Origin: Talinum fruticosum
Taxonomy: Eukaryota > Streptophyta > Magnoliopsida > Caryophyllales > Talinaceae
DNA length: 64,000 bases
Assembly: GCA_021018815.1 (NCBI GenBank)
Contig: JAITYX010000063.1
Location: 2,159,501 to 2,223,500, forward strand
Direction: 5' to 3'
The notes under the pieces: generated by a model
What the model saw: the letters and a program-made list of their open reading frames with translations, nothing else
Database searches by the model: none
What the model was told of the DNA's origin: nothing
Position numbers and translations under genes: made by a program
Part shown: positions 1 to 11,334 of the stretch, one piece after another
Numbering within the stretch: the stretch's first letter is position 1
Layout: the number at the start of each line of letters is the position of its first letter

Positions 1-187
1 TATCCGCAAAATATATTATATGCGTGATTTTACAATTATAAAAAAATTATATGTAAAAAGATATTACACTAATTATAAGTCGTAACACTATTGCATACTT
101 TAATTATATAAATTTTTAAAATTTAAAATATAATATTATAATTTTTAAGTTAAAAAAATACTTAAGAGAAATCTTGTATCAAGATAC
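1..187. other. AT-rich intergenic DNA
   Basis: Very AT-rich sequence with no coding potential or recognisable repeat structure, running up to the left end of the hAT-like element. Confidence 0.5.
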
Positions 188-881
188 TAGGATTGACAAT
201 GGAATGGGTTAGGGATGGGGGATACCTCCCCGCCCCTCCTCCTCGCTCTGCCCACCGTCCCTGTCCCCACCCCCGCCCCCGCCGTTAGATACCCGTTCCC
301 CACCGGGGCTCCGTCATCCTCGAAGTCAAATTTTAAAATCCATAAATTGAAGAGCTCAGATCTGAGAGGCAAGTAAGAAAAATCCAAATTTAAGAAGCAA
401 ACAAGAACAATGAACGAGTATCCAGATGAGGGGCAAGCGAACAAAGAGGCTTCCTTCATTAGTATGGCGCTCGCCGGCAGTGGGTCAAGGAGAAATCCAA
501 CTGAGCGAGAGCGGAGATAGAGAGGTACTTGAGTGAGATATTACTGAGAGAGACGGAGAGGTCTGCGAGAGGGAGCGAGAGGAGAGGAGAGGAGAGAGAA
601 GAGAGGAGAGAGAGGACGACTGAGAGGGAGAAAAGACTGAGGAGACAGAGAAGAGTGGGAAAGGGAAAGCTTAACTTTTATGATTAGAGTTTGAGGAGGT
701 GATATTACTAACATATCCTCAATTTTAATTTTTAAAAATTCAAAAAAAAAAAGGGGGACGGGGTGAGGAAAAGTTTGGAGAGGAGAGTGGGGAGGTGATA
801 TTACTAAAACATCCTCAATTTGGGGGCGGGGGATTATTCTCCAATTTAGAGTGGGGAATCCCTGCCCCATTGCCACCCTTA
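188..881. mobile_element. hAT-like non-autonomous element (MITE)
   Basis: The two ends are inverted: the left end reads TAGGATTGACAATGG and the right end, read on the minus strand, TAAGGGTGGCAATGG. Flanking 8-mers (caagatac at 180-187, caaaatat at 882-889) match at 6 of 8 positions, which fits an old 8-bp hAT target duplication. The ends carry G-rich subterminal repeats (GGGGATGGGG type) and the interior has a GA-rich stretch at 500-660. There is no transposase. Short minus-strand reading frames here are by-products of low-complexity sequence. Assignment to hAT rests only on the terminal motif and duplication length. Confidence 0.5.
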
Positions 882-904
882 CAAAATATATATCATTTTG
901 TTAT

Positions 905-2460
905 AATTAATAAAAGTTAAGTTCATGTATTGTTTGGGGGCATATTTGTCACATTCTAATAGGTAGAAATTTAGTTTAGTTTTTTAAAAATTTTTCAATC
1001 TTTTAATTAATGTTTAGAAAATAAAAATGTAACATATCATTTTTTTTGGAAAAAAGTAAATTAGAATGCATTAATTTTTCCAAAAGGAAACTACAGGAAG
1101 TAGCACCTTACAGCTGACTCATACAATCAACATATGTCAATCATGTACATACTTTCTATCCTTAATGTAAGATGTGTACTTAATCGAAAATGTGAGTCGA
1201 TCACGATTACTGAGAAGAGTACTCGAAATTTTCTCGAGTTTCTTTCTCCAAATTTCATATTTGACGAGTTATGAAGATGGTTCTCCTCCATTTGCTAGCC
1301 TGAGAGGCCCCTTTGCACTTATTATAATGTCATTTTGAGTTTTTGTGTAAACGACAACTCCTCACATACTCGGTTAGACCAAGAGACTATGGCATGTCAC
1401 ACTCGTAATTAGTACCTGGACGGAGGAAGAGGGATGTGAGTAACTATCTCCATTAACGATCGAGCAGAGATAACAAGTATTTCCCAGCCGAATACCTCTA
1501 CGAGTTAAGGTTTCACTAGTAGCAAGGTTGTTATGGGCAATTAGGCACATGATAAATGTAACATATTATCTTGTGTTGGTAAAAGCAAATACATCATTAG
1601 ATAACATATATACGTGTTTTACATGTATGAATGCATTATATTGATAAACATGAATTAATTACAAAATGAAAACTTTAATTTATTTTCAGTAAAAATTCGT
1701 AACAAATTAAGTTAATTCTAAATGGAATATGTGCATAAAATTAAGTATAAATATATTATTGTCTCTTTTTTTGGAAAAAAATTATTTTCATAATCAATAA
1801 TGTATAATTCACCGACCGAAAGGCCCAAAATAGTGTTTTTATGTAAAACTTAATATAGTAATTATTTATATACTTATTTAATAAAATAAGGAGCTATTAT
1901 AAATCGTTTTTATATGTTACAAGTTGTAATTTAAAATATGATTTTATTATTTCAATATTTAGTATGAGTTAATACATAGTTGGCTTATGGGACATTTGTG
2001 GCATTTTTATTGGTTGACTTTTTATCATTTTTATTTTTAACTTTCTGATTAATTTTTAGAAAATAAAAAATACAATATATTATGATGTCTTAAAAGATAT
2101 CATAACTAATATATTTATATTTACATGCATAAGTGCATTGATATAGCTTAATTTTTCAAGATGCATTAATTACAAAGTAAAAGTGAGATTTATTTTCTCA
2201 GTAAAATTTTATAAAAAAATAATTTTAAGTAAAATATATTTAATCAAGTATAAATATCTTGTTCCCTCAGTTTTTCAAAAAAATAATTATCATAATCAAT
2301 GATATACAATTCACTAAAAAAGATAATTTTATATAAAACTTACTATGATGATTATTTATATATTTTGAATAATAATATGGAGTTAATATGAATACTTTTT
2401 ATATTTTACAATTTACAATTTAAAGTGGTATTTTTTCAAAGTTTAATATGAGACTTATCT
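905..2460. repeat. Diverged tandem duplication, AT-rich (unit about 0.5 kb)
   Basis: Sequence from about 905-1970 (without the insert at 1038-1553) reappears at about 1970-2460 in the same order. Shared landmarks include the -catttgtcaca/-catttgtggca- stretch (about 940 and 1990), the -catgaattaattacaaa/-gatgcattaattacaaa- stretch (about 1650 and 2160) and the -cataatcaatRatRta- stretch (about 1790 and 2290). The copies are clearly diverged and neither codes for protein. The family is not recognised. Confidence 0.5.
1038..1553 (-). mobile_element. Retroposed insert with A-tail and 13-bp target duplication
   Basis: The 13-mer aaatgtaacatat occurs at 1025-1037 and again at 1554-1566. The downstream tandem copy, around 2060-2080, lacks the intervening 516 bp and so serves as an empty site. 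Read on the minus strand the insert ends in an A-run (ttcc then about eight A) next to the duplication, the signature of target-primed reverse transcription. I see no tRNA-like A or B box, so a plain tRNA-SINE is not supported. A 5'-truncated LINE end, an unclassified SINE or a processed transcript fragment all remain possible. Confidence 0.5.
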
Positions 2461-2876
2461 TTAATTTTAAGGGATGAAAACACAATGTTTCTTAAATATA
2501 TTCATTAGTAAAAAAAACCTAAATAATTCCAAAATTTCATAAATATTTAGCTAATTTTGAAGATAGATGAAGTATTAAACAAGTTAAAAACAGAGATTAA
2601 AAACTAACCGTGCGTATTGTAACCAGTCCTTATACAGAAATATAATACATCAAGCTTCTTATTGCAACAAATGTATAAGAAAATAACTCAGACACGAAAT
2701 GTAACCTAGATTGATACATCAACGTTCTCATTTCAACAAGTAGGAGGAAATAGACCCACACAACTGAAAAACACCAAGAAAGAAGGGAAGAAGATGAACA
2801 CACATGACATCTAACGGACGATTACGATAATACACTCCGCATATTCACACTCAAGTATACTGCTGACTAGGACAAT
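2461..2876. other. 3' flank of the DJ1D gene
   Basis: This should hold the 3' UTR and downstream sequence of the minus-strand DJ1D gene. The part next to the stop codon (about 2700-2876) is less AT-rich than the rest, as expected of a UTR. I see no other gene. Confidence 0.4.
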
Positions 2877-5800
2877 TTAGAATGCCACATGGATACCGAG
2901 GAGTGTCATGAACTGAGAGACGAATTCCGGGTGGCCTGGCCAAGCAGCTCCTGTTACCAGGTTGCCGTCTGTGAAGCAACGGTCTATTGGCTCAGGTTCC
3001 AACCAAGTTGCCCCTCCCAAGACTACATTTAGCTTCACAGCTGGGTATGCAGTACATTTCTTTCCCTGCAACAGGAGCCAAGGAAAAATGACGACTTCAT
3101 AAATAATTCAACAAGGAAATTCCATCAAGACAGAACCATGCTGCTCGGAGTATCAAAGTGGTTAGTAATTAAGGACCAACCACTGGGCAATTTACTAGAG
3201 CAGGATTCATTTGTTAATTGCCATAATGCAGCTTAAACCAGCAGGGTTAATTAGTATACTAGACTCCATCAAATTCATAACACAGAATACGCACAGGAGC
3301 CACATATTTGATTTATGTTAGGCGACTTGGAGAATCAAGCTATTACATGACACAAACATGCCATCAAAACTAGAAAACAACTCTGAGCAAAAGTAAAACA
3401 ACGACAAAATTTGAAGGGAAAGTAACTACCTTCAGAACACCAGCAGCAGCTAAAATCTGTTGGCCATGGCAAATGGATGCAACTGGCTTTTTAGCCTCCA
3501 TAAAACTCTTCACTACAGCAAGAACTTTCTCATCTAAAGCAAGGTACTCTGGGGCTCGGCCTCCAGGAATCACAAGACCGTCATAACTTGAGACATCTAT
3601 TTCGTCAAAGGAGGCTGTCAATGTAAAATTATGGCCAGGCTTTTCACTGTAGGTTTGGTCACCTTCAAAATCATGTATAGCAGTTGCACAGGCATCGCCT
3701 TTCCCCTTGTTGGGACAAACTGCATCAACATGGCATCCAAGAGCTTGTAGGGATTGAAAAGGTACCATAACCTCATAATCTTCCATAAAATCCTATCAAA
3801 ATAATCAACAGTGTCAGTACGACAACACATGTATGGTGGACATTTTCGAGGAAAATACTCAAGTCACAAGTAAAATAGAGCAAGCCTCAAAGCTGCACCT
3901 ACACAATTGATGAGAAACAAAATACTCCTAATATACGTTTATGCCCTAAAGATAGCAAACGTCTTCTCCACTTGTATTCTTTTCCTTCTCCATTTGATTC
4001 CAAAAATCAATCGAAATTCACAACTGTTAAGATGCTTTGTCCTTGATTCCCATCAAAAGATAGATGTGTGTGTATAAAGTTAGCATTTTATGATTACTTC
4101 TGAAAACCCACTTAGACTAGACTTTGATAGCCAAATTTACTTCTTAATGCAGCTTAAGTTGATGCTATTTTAAGAACTATGCAGTCCAATTAATAGCAAA
4201 ATCCTGAAACTGAAGGTCACGAAAAGATAACGTTTATTTCTAGAATTTCCTAGTAGCCATATGATTACAAAGGGTTAGTGCTCTCTAGTTGGATTGGGTC
4301 ATAAGAATCAGGTTATGTGGGATGGCTTATGAAGTGGTATAAAGGAATTTATGCATTCACAAGTCAACAGTATTCTACAATACCATTAATTAAGCAAATG
4401 CACAGTCTTAATGATTTCCTCTTCTTCATAGGAGCTAAGAAACTCAAGAGTTCACCTTGAATGACGCTGGTGCTTTATGGAGAGCTGGTCTGAGTGTTAA
4501 CATCCTATCAAGTTTCTTGGGTATATGACCCAGTAAGGCCATGTGTTGGAGGTGCAGTGTACGCTAGACAGACCATAAGCTCTAGTTCATTTGTTACAAG
4601 TGTGCTCCCAATACATCCTTGTCCTTGTTCCGTCTGTTCTGATATAATTATAGTTCATATGAACTTGAAGATAAATCAGTAAAGGGAGAAAGATTCATAG
4701 GAGGACAGCACATTTCGTTTGCCTTTCTTATATGTCCCTAGAATAGGAAAGGTTTGAGGCTTTGAGCCTCCCTCAGCTTTTATATTTTCTATTACTCTTA
4801 AGTATCTGTTTCCTTTCCCTCAGTGCTATCCAACCGGATTTAGAATATTGTCTCATAATGCCAACAATCAACAGATTAAACCTCTTCTGCAGCATAACAT
4901 GACATTTCCAGAATCCTAAGCAAATGGTAAATTACTCATTAACAAGAAAGAAATTCCTCACCCCGCAAAGAAACAGGATCCTTTTACTGGATCCACTGAT
5001 GGTACCTCCTAGTGCCTTCACAAAAAGTTGAATGAACTCAGGATGGCCTTCATATGTGGCACCAGTCACTAGATTTCCGTCAACAACACAAGCATCCATG
5101 CCTGCAGGTTCTATCCAATGAGCACCAGCTGCAATGAGTACAGGCTTCACAGCAGGATACGCTGTACATTTACGGCCTTTAACACAGTCAGCGGCAGCCA
5201 GAATCAACTGCCCATGGCATATAGATGCAATAGCCTTTCCAGAGGAGAAAAATTTGTGAACTATATCAACAACTGATTCATTCATTGCAAGATACTCTGG
5301 CGCTCTTCCCCCAGGAATGACCAACCCATCATAGTTGCTCACATCAATTTCATCAAAGGTTGCATTAAGGGTGAAGTTATGACCACGACTTTCAGTGTAA
5401 GTCTGCAAGTAAGACAAAAGAGCAATACATCAAACACAGAAAGTCGTGAGATTTCATAACATACACATGTTTCCAGTTGTCATTCAATTAAATGATCATA
5501 CAAGTATGCCTTAGGCAAGTTGGTATATGCCAAGACCCCAAGAAAGAGGGGAGAAATTTGACACCAAGAAGCTGTGATCATACACTCTTGACCTCAGAAC
5601 TCTCAAGAACAAAGGGTATGCCAAAATTTATTTTATTTTCTCTCGTAAAAAGAGACAAGGTTTTTGTGAGACTAGCAAACAAACAATAAGGGTGCATTTG
5701 ACTGGGGGAAATATTTTCCTGAAAAATTTTTTCTATAAAAAATGTTTGTCCTCAAAAATCATTTTTCAATTCATATTTTATTGTTTGGTAGAAAGGAAAA

Positions 5801-8800
5801 TAAGTTTTTGAACAATTCCCCTACAACCAAAGTCAAATTGTGTCCAATATTGGTTAACTATCTTTTTCTTGTGTTTTTTAGAAGATGTCAAAAAATCAAA
5901 GCACTCCTAAAATAATATTCAATCGGACACCATTTATGCCTTAGATTTTATATAATTGGGCCTTAACCCAACAAGCAATGCATACAAGCTTATGAAGTTT
6001 CATCCCCAAACTAGTTGGCGATGGAGGGAGTAACTCACAAATAGGGGTGTCGCTCAGCTGGCTCACATAAAGGCTTGCCAAGCCGAGCTTGCGGTGTGCC
6101 CGAGCCAAGCTTGGTTAGTTATCCGAACCGAGCTCGAGCTTTCAATTTTTGAGCTCGTAAGCTCGCCGAGCATACACAAGTCAATTATAAACGAGTTGAA
6201 CGAACGAATAAGCTCACAAGCCAATAAAGGAACAAGGAGAAGATGATGATTCCGGTACTTTCAAAGTACTAAAGAAAAAAAGCATGTCAAAAGTTTGGGA
6301 TGATATGGTAACTAATATGGTTCATGGTCTGCCTTAAGGGGCCAATTGTAAGCATTCTAAGAAAATATTTACATATACAAAAGGAGGGTTAACAAGTCAT
6401 TTGCATAGACATATAGACACATAGGTGCTTGTTCGCAAAGACAAAAGAATTTAAGAAACCAAAATGAGTTAACGTTGTGTCTATTGATGAGTCAAATGCT
6501 ACTGGAAATCATTTGATTTCTTCTTTGCATGATGGCAAACTTGATATGATCAAAATGAGGGAACGTGCACATGGGATTCTCATGCATGAACATCCATTTT
6601 CCACTTTAGAAGAAGAAGGGTTTAATTTGGTGATAAAAGGACATAGTGAATGGAAAAAGATATCACGTCAAAATGGAGAAGTGAATTGTATGCAAGCTTA
6701 CAACATTGAGAAGAAGTTAAAAATGACCTTGAGAAATGTTGAGAAAGTTTCCATAACTACTTATTTGCGGAAATCTAAGCCTTAAAAGATTGAATACATG
6801 ATTATCACTGATGATACTAAGTGGAAGTACTACAAGCATGTCTTAAATTTTGTTCACTTACCTCCTCCTCAACGGGGTACAAATAGCAAATACTATCTTG
6901 AAAGGTTTAAGAGAATGGGAAGTTGATAACAAGGTTAGTTTTCATTCCTCTCTCTATTAAACTTTTAGCTTTATTTTTTATTTTGTAATTTTCATATTAT
7001 TTTTGAATTTAATGTTTAATTTTTATTTATTATAGGCGTTTACTATGTCCGTTGATAATGTTACAATTAATGACCGTTGCATAAAGATTATGAAATATAC
7101 CATCTTAAGAAGTAGGAAGTTACCATATGAAGTGAAGGTAAATTATTTCATGTTAGATGTGTTAGTCACATTTTTAAACATTATGGTTCAGCATGGACTT
7201 CACAAGATAAAAGATGTGATCGAAAAAATATCCATGTTTGCGTGGACTATATAACTGGAAATTACGCAAGAATAAAACTGTTTGCTTTTCTGAAATTATC
7301 CATTCGTTGCAAATATCTCATAGGAAATTAGTTCTTGAATGTAAGACACGATGGAATTATACTTATGATATGTTGACAACTCCAATAAAGTTTAAGGATG
7401 TATTCCGCATATATGCTTAGTGAGATCCTAATTATCAGTATCTTCCTAGTGATGAAGGTTAGGAGAATATGCTGATTCCAATTTAGGGATGTATTCTGCA
7501 TATATGCTTAGCGAGATCCTAGTTATCGAGTACCTTCCTAGTGATGAAGGTTAGGAGAATTTGTTGATTCCAATTTTGGAAGTTTTTAAAGTTGCCACCG
7601 ATATTATTTCTGGATCGAGTACCCAACATCCGATATATTTCTTTCTTATGTTAGTGCGAGGAAGTGATGAAGGTTAGGAGCATATGTTGATTCCAATTTT
7701 GGAAGTTTTTAAAGTTGCCACTGATATTATTTCCGGATCGAGTACCCAACATCCGATATATTTCTTTCTTATGTTAGTGCGATAAAAAAATTGTTGGATA
7801 AGCATGCACATGATTTCATTCCTTGGTAGGGAAGACTAAGGATAAATTTGATAAATATTGGAGTGAGTGCAAATTACTCTTGTCTATGGAAACAATATTA
7901 GATCCTAGACTATTGAATTGACTGCATCTTTTAGATGAAAATCAACAAAATATTAAAAAGTTAAAAAGGATGTTTTGTATGAGCTTCCCATTTTCGAAGC
8001 ATATTCGGAGTAGAGCTCATACAAAGCATCCCTTTTTAATATTTTGTTTAACTTTATGTAGAAAATACAAACTTGGGAAGGTCAATTCAATAGCCCTATC
8101 TTTAGTCTAAGTTCTAACATTGCCGCCATAGAATCTATCTTTTATCTTCCCCACCAAGGAACAAATGAAATCATGTGCTAAATATCGATGCTTATCCGAC
8201 AATTCTTTTATCGCACTCACATAAGAAAAAAATAGATCAAATGTTGGATATTCTAATTCGAAATAATATCGGTGGAAAATTTTAAAATTTTCAAAATTGG
8301 GATCGCACATTCTCCCAACCTTTATCACTAGGAAAGTACTCATAACTAGGATCTCAAACACCTCAAGCTTGGGGAATACATCCTTAAACTTTTTAGGAGT
8401 TGTCAACATATCATAAATAGAATTCTATCGTGTCTTACATTCAAGAACTAACTTCCCATATTTGCAACTCGTTGGACAAATTCAGCACTCTTATGGATAT
8501 TTTCGATCACATCTTTTATCTCTTGAAGTTCATGTTGAACCATGATATTTAAAATGTGAGCGACACATGTATTATGAAATAATTTGCCTCCACATGCTAA
8601 CTTCCTACTTAAGATGATATATTTCATGATTTTTATGTTGTCATTGATTGTAGCATTATCAATCGACAAACACCTATAATAAAAAAAATTAACATTAAAT
8701 TCAAAAATAATATAAAAAATATAAAATACAATATAAAACTAAAAGTTCAATAGAGAGAGGGATAAAACTTACCTTGTTATCAACTTCGTATTCTCTTAAA

Positions 8801-11226
8801 CTTTTCAAGATAGCATCTACTATTTGTATCATGTCGAGGAGGTAAGTGAACAAAATTTAAAACACACTTTTGGAACTTCCATTTAATATCAACCCAATGA
8901 CCATCGACAATTTAATCTTTTGAGGCTTAGATTTTCACAAATCACTAGTTATAGAAACCTTCTTAATGTTCTTCAAGGTTGCCCTTAATTTCTTCTTCTC
9001 AATGTCGTAAACTTGAATACAATCCACTTTTCCATTTTGACATGAGATTTTTTTCCATTCAGGGCAACCTTCTTTTATCATCAAATTAAATCCTTCTTTT
9101 AAAATGTGCTGAGAATCCAAAATAAAGCTAAAAAGTTCAATAGAGGGATGTTCATGCATGAGAATCCAATGTGCTGCACGTTCTCTCATTTTGGCCATAT
9201 CAAGTTTACCATAATGCATAGAAGAAATCATTTGATTTCTAGTAGCATCAGAACCACTCAATACCCACAAAGTTAATTCGTTTTTTGGTTTCTTAAATTT
9301 TTGTCTTTGCGGACAAACGCCCATGTGTCTATGCAAATGACTTATTGGGCCCACTTTTGTATATGTAAATTTTTCTTACAATCCTTACAATTGGCCCCTT
9401 GAGGGAAACCATTAACCATATTAATTACCACATCATCCCAAATTTTTGACGTCATCTTTTTCTTTAGTACTTTAAAAGTACCCGAATCATCAATCATCAC
9501 CTTCTCCTTGTTCCTTCGAGTGGCTCGTTTGCTCGGTTTGTCATCTCATTTGTTCGACTTGTTTGTAATTGACTCCGTAGGCTCGACAACTTTACAAGCT
9601 CAAAAATTAAAAGCTCAAGCTCAACTCGGATAACTAACCAAGCTCGAGTAGGGCTCCCTGCAAGCTCGGCTTAGCAAGCCTTTATGTGAGCCGTCTCGCA
9701 AGGGTTAGGTTATATGAGCCGTCTCGCGAGGGTTAGGGAGTCGGCTAAGCTACACCCCTAGTCCTAGGATGGGGGTGATCCGGGTCCGAAATTTTGACCC
9801 GATGGGTCTAGGTCTAGGTCCAAGTCTTCGGACGTGATTAAATATGTTTTTAAGAAAAATAGTGATTAAGCTTGGCTTGTATTAATTCTCTTAAACAATT
9901 TAATCACCCTTTACCTCTTTTGCTCATCATCAATCATCAAACATAACTCTCAAATACTTACTTTTACATGCTTTTTCAAATTTGTTGAGTTTGATTATTT
10001 TTTATTATTGGTTTTAATTTGTCAATTTATAAGCTACCTAAGTGCACGTATGAAGAAAAAAAAATTATGTTGCATACAAATGTGTAATAATATTAAATTG
10101 GGGCATATGAATGATAATGTTATGATGTTTCTTAGCAATTTTAGCATAAAATAATTTAGACCCATTTATGATCAATGGGCCCGTGAGATCCACGAGTATA
10201 GGTTTGGGACATGCTTTAGAGACCCAACAGGTATGGGTTTGGGTTGGGTCCGGGTCCAAGTCCAAAAAATATTAAATGGGTTTGGGTCCACTTGGACCCG
10301 ACCCATTCCAATGAGTTTGTTCAGAAGATGCAATCAATACCAATCACCACATTAAGGTTGGGTTTTAGTAGGTTGATTTTGGAATGGGTTCGGGTAGGGT
10401 CCTATTCGTGTCTATTATCAGTTTGCACAATGAAGTTGACAAGAAAATGTACTCAAGAACGGTAGCAAATTTCCAGTCAGCATAATTCGCATTCGGGTCG
10501 TAGTTGTGTTGCCTCTGCAAGGACTAGTTTCAGATATTCAAATTGGGAACCAATAACTCCTGAAATGTCAACCAATTATCATATACTCAACCCATTCACA
10601 ATTGACAATTTGACTTCTGAGTCAACATGCCATACTCCCCGTACCAACCCTTTTCAAGATTATCGAAAAACTGAACCACACAAACAAGAAAACTCATTAG
10701 GAAATTTTAAATCTACACAATCAACCAATCCCTTAAAAGATTGGCAAAACTAAAGCGAGAAATCAGAAGAACACACACACATATATTGGTACTTCAAATC
10801 AAACCCATTAAACTAAATTAAATCACAGTCCTTACTCCTTAATCAAGAAATTCATATACCCTCTAATCAAAACTTCTCGCTCCCACAAACTCTTTATGCA
10901 AATTAAGAAGCGCAATCAACGACCACCATACCTGATGACCAGCACTATCGTGAACAGCAGTTCGACAAATCTCGCCGGCCTTTTTTCCGGGGCAAACGGC
11001 ATCAACGGCTACACCGTAAGCTAGGAGCGCCTGAAACGGCACCATAATCTGCCCCATATACGATGTTCGCCAAATTAGATTCTCACAAGCGCGCGCGCAC
11101 ACACACACACACACAGAGAATCAAACAAAATAGTCTAGAAAACACAGAGGATGAAAAAACCTCATAATCTTCCACATAATCGCCGCAGAGGATGAGCACT
11201 CTCTTCTGAGCCTTGGAGTTCGCCAT
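2877..11226 (-). CDS. DJ1D: DJ-1/PfpI tandem-domain protein, DJ1D type (glyoxalase III/deglycase family), five exons
   Basis: Spliced gene with exons at 11226-11161, 11048-10932, 5402-4962, 3792-3430 and 3065-2877. All introns are GT/AG and the frame stays open for 391 residues, close to the usual length of plant DJ1D (about 390). It has two DJ-1/PfpI domains: residues about 6-200 start [20 protein letters not shown], and residues about 201-391 start with a second VEDYE-like segment, [12 protein letters not shown]. Each domain has the nucleophile elbow ASICHGQ (Cys123 and Cys316), the acidic residue of the ED(Y)E loop and the motif [14 protein letters not shown]. Both active sites therefore look intact. 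Family members convert methylglyoxal to lactate without glutathione or act as deglycases; the exact substrate here is inferred. There is no signal peptide, so it is probably cytosolic. Intron 2 is 5529 bp because of transposon insertions, while the others are 112, 1169 and 364 bp. The start is the only ATG in the exon 1 frame that agrees with the family. Confidence 0.93.
3793..4961 (-). other. Intron 3 of DJ1D
   Basis: This 1.17-kb intron separates the two DJ-1 domains almost exactly at the domain boundary (exon 3 ends ..LFLCG, exon 4 starts DFMEDYE). That is what is expected if the gene arose by internal duplication of a one-domain ancestor. Small open frames inside it (for example 4494-4682 plus) have no recognisable homology. 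Confidence 0.6.
5403..6041 (-). other. Intron 2 of DJ1D, 3' part
   Basis: Intron sequence next to the exon 3 acceptor. From about 5690 it contains a stretch beginning GGGTGCATTTGACTGGG followed by T/A-rich sequence, reminiscent of the end of a MITE. I could not find a matching second end, so no element is called. Confidence 0.35.
6473..7425 (+). pseudogene. hAT (BED/RNase H-like, RICESLEEPER type) transposase fragments, left arm
   Basis: Broken frames on the plus strand: about 6470-6785 encodes [15 protein letters not shown] and [18 protein letters not shown], and 7045-7250 encodes [18 protein letters not shown] followed by [18 protein letters not shown] piece near 7340 reads [19 protein letters not shown]. 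These match, in order, the conserved stretches of plant hAT transposases (the 'HEYP...EGF' block, the 'T.DNAS.ND' block, the 'AHILNLIVQ' block and the 'CETRWNSTYDML' block). Stops and frameshifts separate them and the catalytic core is not continuous, so the copy is non-functional. The arm also has an internal repeat of the segment around 7440-7600 at 7650-7790. Confidence 0.7.
8107..9354 (-). pseudogene. hAT transposase fragments, right arm
   Basis: This is the minus-strand counterpart of the left-arm fragments, slightly better preserved. 9354-8935 carries a BED-finger remnant ([14 protein letters not shown]) and the [13 protein letters not shown] block, 8669-8448 carries [30 protein letters not shown] and [17 protein letters not shown], and 8409-8107 carries [33 protein letters not shown] and later residues. 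Several blocks are separated by stops, so no full transposase can be made. Orientation is opposite to the left arm. Confidence 0.72.
9761..10330. mobile_element. GGGTCC-rich element, probably hAT-like, in DJ1D intron 2
   Basis: The left part (9770-9835) and right part (10180-10310) are rich in GGGTCC/GGACCC motifs in opposite orientation (gggtccgaaattttgaccc; gggtccacttggaccc). The left end taggatgggggtgatccggg can be paired with the right end read in reverse, cattggaatgggtcgggtcc. This style of subterminal repeat is common in plant hAT MITEs. The limits are approximate and no target duplication was found. Confidence 0.35.
10331..10931 (-). other. Intron 2 of DJ1D, 5' part
   Basis: Intron sequence between the GGGTCC-rich element and the exon 2 donor at 10931/10930. 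It is AT-rich with a short AC run near 10770. No independent feature is seen. Confidence 0.5.
11089..11115. repeat. (GC)n(AC)n microsatellite in DJ1D intron 1
   Basis: gcgcgcgcg runs straight into an AC dinucleotide run of about nine units. It lies within the 112-bp first intron, close to the exon 2 acceptor. Confidence 0.85.
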
Positions 11227-11263
11227 TGCTGGTCAAGGTAGAGCTCAGCTCGCGAGTGTTCGC

Positions 11264-11266
<3 letters not shown>

Positions 11267-11298
<32 letters not shown>
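11267..11298. repeat. (GA)n microsatellite in the DJ1D 5' UTR
   Basis: About 15 GA units (CT on the transcribed strand), 41-72 bp upstream of the DJ1D start codon. It probably lies in the 5' UTR. CT-rich leaders of this kind are common in plant housekeeping genes. Confidence 0.85.
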
Positions 11299-11300
<2 letters not shown>

Positions 11301-11325
11301 TAGGAGTAGCGGCGAGAAAGATGGA

Positions 11326-11334
11326 ATTAAATAG
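11326..11334 (-). promoter_or_regulatory. Possible TATA-like box of DJ1D
   Basis: Read on the minus strand this is CTATTTAAT, about 100 bp upstream of the ATG and about 30 bp upstream of the CT-run. Position fits a core promoter, but the motif is not a strict TATA box. Confidence 0.3.

Larger units (their letters stand above)
6042..9760. mobile_element. 3.7-kb palindrome made of two inverted decayed hAT elements, inside DJ1D intron 2
   Basis: The ends are inverted: TAGGGGTGTCGCTCAG at 6042 and, on the minus strand, TAGGGGTGTAGCTTAG ending at 9760. Similarity continues inward through a GAGCTCG-rich subterminal zone (6060-6240 and 9530-9700), the transposase fragments (6470-7430 and 8930-8110 minus) and up to a centre near 8007, where ttgtatgagct and agctcatacaa face each other across about 30 bp. 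Each arm is about 1.85 kb with indels. Flanking 8-mers (ctcacaaa, gtcctagg) do not match, so target duplications are lost or the end calls are slightly off. If the DJ1D pre-mRNA is transcribed through, this would form a long imperfect hairpin. Confidence 0.7.

Noticed and set aside
4494..4682. Small plus-strand ORF in DJ1D intron 3
   Set aside because: No similarity to a known family and it sits in an intron of a well-supported gene on the other strand.
6042..9760. One autonomous hAT transposon
   Set aside because: The two sets of transposase blocks run in opposite directions and are both broken; the layout is a palindrome of two copies.
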